NCBI GenBank assembly: GCA_018224415.1
Contig: JAGTUZ010000094.1
Location: 1-7,338, forward strand
Length of the DNA stretch: 7,338 bases
Source: Bacteroidota bacterium
GTDB lineage: Bacteria > Bacteroidota > Ignavibacteria > SZUA-365
Reading direction: 5' to 3'
The notes beneath the pieces are model-generated. The model was not told the origin of the DNA and did not search any database. It saw nothing but the letters and a program-made list of their open reading frames with translations. Both the position numbers and the translations under genes were made by a program. Below, one piece after another: positions 1-4,855 of the stretch. How positions within the stretch are numbered: position 1 is the stretch's first letter; every line of letters begins with the position of its first letter.

Positions 1-1
1 G

Positions 2-1009
2 CACGCCGTGGTCGCCTCACCATCCGTTGCGCCGCTGCAGCAGACCGTGACGCGGCGGCACGCGCCCACCGGAGGTCGCTTCGCCGACCACAGCGCGCTC
101 TACAGTTCGCTGCGAGGACGCGAGACGCGTTTCCACACCGTACTGTGCGCCGCTCCGGCCATGGAAACGGTAAGCACACGCGTGCTCACGCAGGGAGATG
201 GACTGTCTGCTCTGTCTGTCACTCTCGGTGAATCGCAGCTTCTCAGCCTATATAACGCGGATGGTGCGACCGTGTCTGCCGAGCTCCCCATGCTGGGGAG
301 TGTGCGCACCGATGCATCCGCGATGCACTGCATCCTCAACCCCGCTGGCAGGCCGGAAACGTGGATGCTCGATGGAGGCAGCTTCCTGCAGGCCGACGGC
401 CGGCTGTTGCTGTCTTCATCGGCCCTTCTCCGCGCGGCCGCGATGTTCGACGGATCCGAAATCCGTCTGAACCTGCGGACCGCCGGTACCCCTGGCGAGA
501 CAACATCCACTCCTCAGGAAGAGATTGATGTCGCGCTGCGCGTCTCGCACAGCGTGCTCTCCGTCGAAGGCGCCGGACTCGTCTCATGGGAACTCCATGG
601 CAACATGCTGCAATTGCGGCTCGCTGACGCTGACACCGACCTGCGTGTATCGCTCGGCGGAACGCCGACCGGACTCGCAGACGACAGCAGGGATGCCGGA
701 AGAAACGACGGTGCCGATGCGGGAAGCCGCCTCGATGCCCATGCGGAACCGCTGCAGCTCCAGGTCTTTCCCCAGCCCGCGTCCGCAGGGGCGACGCTGC
801 AATGCCGCTACACCCAGAGCACTGCGGGAACGGTTGTCCTCACCCTGCACGATGCGCTGGGCCGCGTCGCGTCCACCTTGCGTTCGACGGCACAGGAAGC
901 GGGCACACACGTGCTGATGCTTCCCGCGGCGAATCTCGTCCCGGGTCTGTATTTCATGCAGCTCCGCTCGAACGAGGATTCGGCCGTCCGGCGTATCGTC
1001 ATCCGTTGA
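2..1009 (+). CDS. Secreted protein with T9SS type A C-terminal sorting domain (5' partial)
   Basis: The frame is open to the left edge, so the GTG at 8 is probably internal and the real start lies upstream. The visible ~335 residues have three parts. The first ~200 are beta-rich with no catalytic motif I recognise (RFHTVLCAAP near residue 41, counting from the GTG, then alternating hydrophobic strands). A low-complexity, Asp/Ala/Gly-rich linker follows (about 215-245). The last ~85 residues (752-1006) form a Por secretion system sorting domain: LQVFPQPASAG, a central LTLHDALGRVAST strand pair, then LVPGLYFMQLRS and the basic end RRIVIR. In known T9SS proteins this domain directs export through the outer membrane and is cleaved during surface attachment. 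The beta-rich part faintly recalls the C-terminal beta-sandwich of heparinase II/III-like lyases, but that is a weak guess. The sorting domain is confident; the enzymatic role is unknown. The stop TGA at 1007-1009 lies inside the first unit of a 17-bp repeat. Confidence 0.88.
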   Translation, partial: HAVVASPSVAPLQQTVTRRHAPTGGRFADHSALYSSLRGRETRFHTVLCAAPAMETVSTRVLTQGDGLSALSVTLGESQLLSLYNADGATVSAELPMLGSVRTDASAMHCILNPAGRPETWMLDGGSFLQADGRLLLSSSALLRAAAMFDGSEIRLNLRTAGTPGETTSTPQEEIDVALRVSHSVLSVEGAGLVSWELHGNMLQLRLADADTDLRVSLGGTPTGLADDSRDAGRNDGADAGSRLDAHAEPLQLQVFPQPASAGATLQCRYTQSTAGTVVLTLHDALGRVASTLRSTAQEAGTHVLMLPAANLVPGLYFMQLRSNEDSAVRRIVIR

Positions 1010-1082
1010 CGAACGCCATCCGAAGAGCAGCGTCATCCGTCGCCGAAGGTCATCCGACGCTGAAGGTCATCCGAAGACCACA
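998..1082 (+). repeat. 17-bp tandem repeat, five units, overlapping the stop codon of gene 1
   Basis: The octamer GTCATCCG starts at 998, 1032, 1049 and 1066, with the variant GCCATCCG at 1015. All five are exactly 17 bp apart. Units 3 and 4 are the most alike (GTCATCCGtcgccgaag and GTCATCCGacgctgaag); units 1, 2 and 5 keep the octamer but diverge after it. Unit 1 covers the last codons (Val-Ile-Arg) and the stop of the sorting-domain gene, and the rest is untranslated. The units are not self-complementary, so this is not a hairpin terminator. It looks like a decaying minisatellite; I cannot assign a function. Confidence 0.85.
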
Positions 1083-1127
1083 GGATTCACACGACAACGA
1101 GGAATTGAGATTTGATTCTTTTTATAC

Positions 1128-1132
1128 AGGAG
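1128..1132 (+). promoter_or_regulatory. Ribosome binding site for the lipoprotein gene
   Basis: AGGAG sits 8 nt before the ATG at 1141, inside an A+T-rich stretch (about 1103-1140) that stands out from its G+C-rich surroundings. It fixes the start at 1141. The longer reading that begins at 802 would overlap the T9SS gene by about 200 bp and would translate the 17-bp repeats. Confidence 0.75.
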
Positions 1133-1140
1133 CAATTAAC

Positions 1141-3180
1141 ATGATCAGTCAATCGATACCATCCAGGCCTCCGGTCGCCTACGTGCTTGCCCTTTCGGCG
1201 CTGGTGATTGCGGCCCTGCTGTTCGGAGGCTGCTCGGAGCCGTTGGCTCCGATGCTTCCAGAGTGGGACATCGACGCGAACGTGCCTCTGATCAACCAGA
1301 CCTATACCATGGCAGACCTGCTGTCGGAAGACGACGCCTTGCGCATCACGCAGAACGGCGATCAGGTGCTTGTGGTCACGCAGCGGTATCCGGTCGAGGC
1401 CATTTCCCTCGCCGATCATCTGCGCATCGACAACCACGAATTCCGCACGGCGGAAACGTTTGACGCCGTCCACTTCGACATCCCCGACTATCTCGACCAG
1501 CAGTTGAATGTGTTTACCCTCTTCCCTGCCATGCCGAAAGGGACGCAGGTCGTGCCTTCGATGCGCAACGATCTCGGCGTTGCCATTGCCATCGACACGC
1601 GCGAATATTTCGAGGAAATGACTTTCGCGAGCGGACAGCTCGCCCTCGACTTCACCAACGGGACACTGGTTCCGATGCGACTCGAAGACATCCGGCTCGT
1701 TGACAGCAAAGGCACATCGCTCGGCCAGACCGGATACGCCAACCTCATCCAGCCGGGCCAGCGCGTCACGCTGCCGGCCATGACCTTGGACGGGCTGCGC
1801 CTGACCAGCAACATGCGCCTGACCTTCGACGTGTCGACGCCGGGGAGCGGCGGAAAGAGTGTGGACGTCTCGAGCGCGCAGAGTCTCGGAGTGAAAGGCG
1901 TGCTCCGCGACACGGACATTCTCTCCATGCGCGGTTTCCTTCCCTCACAGAACCTCAGTTACAGTCGCGGCGTCAATATCGCCGGGAACAGCGGGCTGCG
2001 CGTGCGCGACGGACTCGTGCGCAGCGGCAGCCTCCGCTTTACGGTGAAAAACCACTTCGCTGTCGGAGCCGATATTTCCCTCGCCGTGCAGAGCGCAACG
2101 AAAAACGGCGCGCCGGTATCGGCGACCGCGCATGTGAATCCAAAGGGCACCGCGACCATCGCCATCGACCTGGCGGGTGCCACCCTGCTGTTGCAGAATG
2201 AAACCGACATCCTCTACAGCGCGCATGTCGTAACCGACGATGCAACCGCAACAGCCGTATCGGTGCACCGTGACGACAGCGTCGCCGTGACCGGTCTGCT
2301 CAAGGACGTGCGTCTCGCCTCGATGACCGGCACGCTCGCCCCGATGACCATGCGCGTGCGGAAAATGCGCTATTCCGACCTGAACACCGGAAGTACGTTC
2401 GACGGCATGATACAGCTCGACGAGGCCCGCATGTGGGTGGACCTTCGCAACGACGCCCTGCTGCCCGTGGGCATCACATCGGCGACCGTGCTCGGCAAGA
2501 ACACCAGCGGATCAAGCGCCACCATGCGCGTGAACCCTTTCGACATCGCCGGCAAATCCGCGACAACCATCGAATTCGACCGAAGCGTGGTCAAGAACTT
2601 CCTGAACTCATTCTCCCCCCAGTATCCGGACAGCATCGGTCTCGAGGGTGAATTCGTTCTCAATCCGACCAGCGAATACGGAAGCGCCACTGACGAGGAC
2701 CACCTCACCGGCGACGTGTTCGTCGAATTCCCGTTGCGTTTCACACAGGTTGCCGGCAGCATCACCGACACAACGGCACTGGAGATTTCCGACGACACGC
2801 GGAAGAAACTGGCCGAAGTGAACGAGGGCACGTTGACCTTCACGCTCGAGAACCATCTCCCGACGGAGGTGATCATCGAGCCCGAGTTTCTCGACAGCCG
2901 GTACCGTCCGCTGTTCACCCCGGTGGCCATCGACGGACAGCCGATGCGCGTCGGTGCGGCGCCGGTCGACGGCAGCGGTTTCGTCAGCCGCGCGGTGACC
3001 GAAGGCGTGACGCTGCATTTCAGCGGCGAGAACTTTGCGAGCATCGCGAAGGCGACCTTCATCCGCTTCCGTATTTCCTTCAACGCCAGCGCCAGCGGCG
3101 GCAGCTTCCGCTCCACCGACTACGTGCGCATCCGCGGCGGTGCGTCTCTGAACGTCAGCACGGCCATCACCGAGAATTGA
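1141..3180 (+). CDS. Large lipoprotein with four ~133-residue internal repeats, function unknown
   Basis: This 679-residue protein starts at the ATG supported by AGGAG 8 nt upstream. A lipoprotein signal peptide is visible: an N-terminal Arg, hydrophobic VAYVLALSALVIAALLF, then a GGC lipobox with Cys31 as the expected lipidated residue. Ser-Glu follows the Cys, so an inner-membrane retention Asp is absent and the outer membrane is likely. I recognise no enzyme motif. The mature protein contains four copies of a beta-strand motif, hydrophobic strand-Asn-x-hydrophobic-Pro/Ala-hydrophobic strand, centred on LDFTNGTLVP (Asn173), FTVKNHFAVG (Asn304), VDLRNDALLP (Asn437) and FTLENHLPTE (Asn571). 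The spacing is 131, 133 and 134 residues. The linkers of repeats 2 and 3 also align (VKGVLRDTDILSMRGFLP with VTGLLKDVRLASMTGTLAP). The pattern recalls LEA2/WHy or Ig-like beta-sandwiches, but that is inference. The barrel gene follows after 60 bp, so a shared operon and an outer-membrane partnership are likely. Confidence 0.85.
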   Translation: MISQSIPSRPPVAYVLALSALVIAALLFGGCSEPLAPMLPEWDIDANVPLINQTYTMADLLSEDDALRITQNGDQVLVVTQRYPVEAISLADHLRIDNHEFRTAETFDAVHFDIPDYLDQQLNVFTLFPAMPKGTQVVPSMRNDLGVAIAIDTREYFEEMTFASGQLALDFTNGTLVPMRLEDIRLVDSKGTSLGQTGYANLIQPGQRVTLPAMTLDGLRLTSNMRLTFDVSTPGSGGKSVDVSSAQSLGVKGVLRDTDILSMRGFLPSQNLSYSRGVNIAGNSGLRVRDGLVRSGSLRFTVKNHFAVGADISLAVQSATKNGAPVSATAHVNPKGTATIAIDLAGATLLLQNETDILYSAHVVTDDATATAVSVHRDDSVAVTGLLKDVRLASMTGTLAPMTMRVRKMRYSDLNTGSTFDGMIQLDEARMWVDLRNDALLPVGITSATVLGKNTSGSSATMRVNPFDIAGKSATTIEFDRSVVKNFLNSFSPQYPDSIGLEGEFVLNPTSEYGSATDEDHLTGDVFVEFPLRFTQVAGSITDTTALEISDDTRKKLAEVNEGTLTFTLENHLPTEVIIEPEFLDSRYRPLFTPVAIDGQPMRVGAAPVDGSGFVSRAVTEGVTLHFSGENFASIAKATFIRFRISFNASASGGSFRSTDYVRIRGGASLNVSTAITEN

Positions 3181-3181
3181 C

Positions 3182-3229
3182 AGAACGCAAGAACCATGAA
3201 ACGCACCATGATTGAAACGCACGATGATT
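3182..3229 (+). repeat. 16-bp tandem repeat between the lipoprotein and barrel genes
   Basis: GAAACGCACCATGATT (3198-3213) is followed directly by GAAACGCACGATGATT (3214-3229), a tandem pair with one mismatch. A degenerate third unit precedes them at 3182-3197 and shares the AACGCA core at the same 16-bp phase (3184, 3200, 3216). The period is not a multiple of three, which argues that this stretch is untranslated and that gene 3 starts at 3241 rather than at the in-frame ATG codons at 3196 or 3208. Confidence 0.75.
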
Positions 3230-3230
3230 C

Positions 3231-3235
3231 GAGGT
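3231..3235 (+). promoter_or_regulatory. Ribosome binding site for the barrel gene
   Basis: GAGGT ends 5 nt before the ATG at 3241. The alternative in-frame ATG at 3196 has only GAACGCAAGAACC upstream, without a recognisable Shine-Dalgarno core. This favours 3241 as the start. Confidence 0.6.
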
Positions 3236-3240
3236 ATGGT

Positions 3241-4683
3241 ATGACCCTACGACACCAACAGTCCCTGTTCCCGACGCATCCCGCATGGTTTCCGACGCAT
3301 CCCGCAGCGACGTTGGCACTCCTTTTCTTGCTCGGCTTTCTTTCCCTGTCGTTTGTCGCCGAAGCGCAGACCATCGGCACCAGCGCCCGGCTGACCGGCA
3401 TGGGCAACAGCAGCGTGGCGCTTGTGCGCGGTCTCGACGCGCTGAATGTGAATCCGGCCCTGCTCGTCCCTTCCGACGGCGTGGTGGTTTCCTTCGGCAT
3501 CCTGCCCTTCGGCGCACAGGCCGGAGCCGATTTCATGGACTACACCACCTACGAGCAGTATTTCACCGGCACGGCCAACGAAAAAGGAAAAATGGAACCG
3601 ACCCATCTCGGAACGGCGGACAAACACGCCATTCTCGGCACGTTCCAGAGTGATGTCGGACATTTCACTCATGATATCCGATATACGCTCGGTGCGCTGA
3701 TGGTCTCGACGCGTTTCCTGACCGTCGGTCTCAGTATCACCGAACGCACAGGCGGCAACATCGCCTTTCCCCGCTCCTTTGCTGAATTCATGTTCTTCGG
3801 CAACGAGCCGGGCCGCACCTATGATTTCTCGGAAACGGCGATTTCGTCTTCGTGGACGCGCGACTACGCGCTGACCGTCGCCCAGGAGTTCCGTCTCTTC
3901 CGGCGCATTCCCCTGCTTGTTGGTGCCAGCTTCAAACTCGTGCACGGCTACGGGTATTTCGGCATCGAACGCTTCGACAGCCGCTTCACCACCGACCCGT
4001 CCTCCTACGAAGTGCATGGCACCGCCGACATGGTTGCCCGCTATGCGGGATCGGAAAACGCGGTGTTCGCCAACAACGGTTTCCATTACACGCTGTTCCC
4101 CGATCCGGTCGGCAGCGGCTTCGGCATTGACGTCGGTGCCCATGTGAAAATCAACCGCAATTTCAGCGCGGGTATCAGCCTGGTTGATCTCGGCGCGGTG
4201 TCATGGAATCGCCGCACGTACGAAATTTCCACCAACGAGGATTTCTCCGTCGACGACATCACCACGAGCGATCAGGTCGAGGAGATTCGGACGCGGTTGA
4301 ACGGACAGGAGCGTCCGGTGAGCTCCTTCTCCACCTCCCTGCCTGCGGCGATGATCGTCGGCGGCGTGCTGACCGTGCCCGACATGCCGGCGCGCGGCAG
4401 GGACTGGCATTTCACTTTCGCCTGGCGACAGGGCCTGAACGACGTCGCCGGAAACACGACCACCCCGCGCATCGGCATCGGCACGGAAATCGAGCTCATG
4501 CGCAACGTCGCCTTCCGCTTCGGCGCGAATCTCGGCGGCATCCGTCCGGTGACTTTCGGTGCCGGAATCGGCTTCATCGCCGACAACTTCAAACTCGATA
4601 TCGGTTCGATGGACATCACTCCCCATCTGACCTCGTCTTTCTCCGCAGTGGCGCTGGGCATCAGCTCCCACTGGGATATCTAG
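3241..4683 (+). CDS. Outer-membrane beta-barrel protein, DUF5723/PorV-like
   Basis: From the ATG at 3241 this is a 480-residue protein; starting at 3196 would add 15 residues and cross the 16-bp repeats. A Sec signal peptide is clear: hydrophobic LALLFLLGFLSLSFVAEA from residue 25, with likely cleavage after Ala42 (AEA|QT). The mature start, SARLTGMGNSSVALVRGLDALNVNPALL (about 48-75), is shaped like the N-terminus of FadL-related Bacteroidota barrels of the DUF5723 and PorV/PorQ type (GMGN, then a conserved N-P). The rest is alternating beta-strand and turn, with Gly- and aromatic-rich strands such as GIGTEIELMRNVAFRFGANL, and a final ALGISSHWDI strand. An outer-membrane location is confident. 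The exact family and any transport role are not; a T9SS accessory role like PorV is possible but unproven. The n-region is unusually long because of a duplicated FPTHPA segment. It is probably co-transcribed with the lipoprotein gene and terminated at 4798-4836. Confidence 0.85.
   Translation: MTLRHQQSLFPTHPAWFPTHPAATLALLFLLGFLSLSFVAEAQTIGTSARLTGMGNSSVALVRGLDALNVNPALLVPSDGVVVSFGILPFGAQAGADFMDYTTYEQYFTGTANEKGKMEPTHLGTADKHAILGTFQSDVGHFTHDIRYTLGALMVSTRFLTVGLSITERTGGNIAFPRSFAEFMFFGNEPGRTYDFSETAISSSWTRDYALTVAQEFRLFRRIPLLVGASFKLVHGYGYFGIERFDSRFTTDPSSYEVHGTADMVARYAGSENAVFANNGFHYTLFPDPVGSGFGIDVGAHVKINRNFSAGISLVDLGAVSWNRRTYEISTNEDFSVDDITTSDQVEEIRTRLNGQERPVSSFSTSLPAAMIVGGVLTVPDMPARGRDWHFTFAWRQGLNDVAGNTTTPRIGIGTEIELMRNVAFRFGANLGGIRPVTFGAGIGFIADNFKLDIGSMDITPHLTSSFSAVALGISSHWDI
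3267..3306 (+). repeat. 21-bp in-frame tandem duplication in the signal-peptide region of gene 3
   Basis: The segment at 3267-3285 recurs at 3288-3306 with 18 of 19 bases identical; both contain CCGACGCATCCCGCA. The 21-bp period encodes FPTHPAW then FPTHPAA (residues 10-23), directly before the hydrophobic core. The nucleotide identity is higher than protein constraint alone would explain, so this is a recent tandem duplication or part of a mobile minisatellite that has entered the coding region. Confidence 0.8.
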
Positions 4684-4720
4684 GCCGCGGCGGGCCAGGA
4701 GGTCCCGTCCGCACCACCGA

Positions 4721-4791
4721 GTTTCCGCGGCTCCGCGGAAAAACCAACCTCCTTCCTTCCTCATACTTCCCGCCCGCGCCGTTTCCGCGGC
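4721..4791 (+). repeat. Hairpin plus a repeated GTTTCCGCGGC 11-mer downstream of gene 3
   Basis: TTTCCGCGG (4722-4730) and CCGCGGAAA (4733-4741) are perfect inverted arms around CT, so a tight stem-loop can form. The left arm with its flanks, GTTTCCGCGGC, recurs at 4781-4791, 60 bp after the first copy at 4721-4731. The right arm could therefore pair with either copy. No T-run follows the hairpin on either strand, so it is not a standard intrinsic terminator. The stretch between the copies is pyrimidine-rich (CCTTCCTTCC at 4751-4760). Confidence 0.65.
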
Positions 4792-4797
4792 AGAGGC

Positions 4798-4836
4798 AAG
4801 TACATGCAAGTTTTTCCGGCTTGCATGTACTTTTTT
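4798..4836 (+). terminator. Intrinsic terminator of the lipoprotein-barrel operon
   Basis: A perfect 13-bp stem, AAGTACATGCAAG (4798-4810) with CTTGCATGTACTT (4820-4832), encloses a 9-nt loop. It is followed by the T-run 4831-4836, which overlaps the base of the stem. It lies 115 bp after the stop of the barrel gene and only 20 nt before the first ATG of the patatin gene. It would end upstream transcription and separate the patatin gene as its own unit. There is no T-run on the other side, so it reads as a + strand terminator. Confidence 0.88.
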
Positions 4837-4855
4837 ATGCACGTAATTTTTCAGG

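Noticed and set aside
998..1082. CRISPR array
   Set aside because: The repeated core is only 8 bp with 9-bp intervals, far shorter than CRISPR repeats and spacers, and there are no cas genes.
1103..1128. Promoter before the lipoprotein gene (TTGAGA ... TATACA, or a GAGATTTG -7-like box)
   Set aside because: The two boxes are only 12 bp apart, and no TTG lies at the expected distance from the -7-like box. The stretch is A+T-rich but I cannot support a promoter.
802..1140. N-terminal extension of the lipoprotein reading frame back to an ATG at 802
   Set aside because: It overlaps the T9SS sorting domain in another frame and translates the 17-bp repeats. The ATG at 1141 has a good AGGAG and opens directly into a lipoprotein signal peptide.
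3196..3240. Start of the barrel gene at ATG 3196 or 3208
   Set aside because: There is no ribosome binding site before 3196, and the extra residues are encoded by a 16-bp repeat whose period is not a multiple of three. The ATG at 3241 has GAGGT at suitable spacing. Not fully excluded.
3247..4143. 298-codon open frame on the - strand opposite the barrel gene
   Set aside because: It is rich in Glu, Gly, Arg and His with no recognisable domain and lies opposite a well-supported signal peptide and barrel.
4746..4768. Shine-Dalgarno-like AAGGAGGTT on the - strand
   Set aside because: No credible - strand gene follows it; it is the complement of the pyrimidine-rich intergenic tract.
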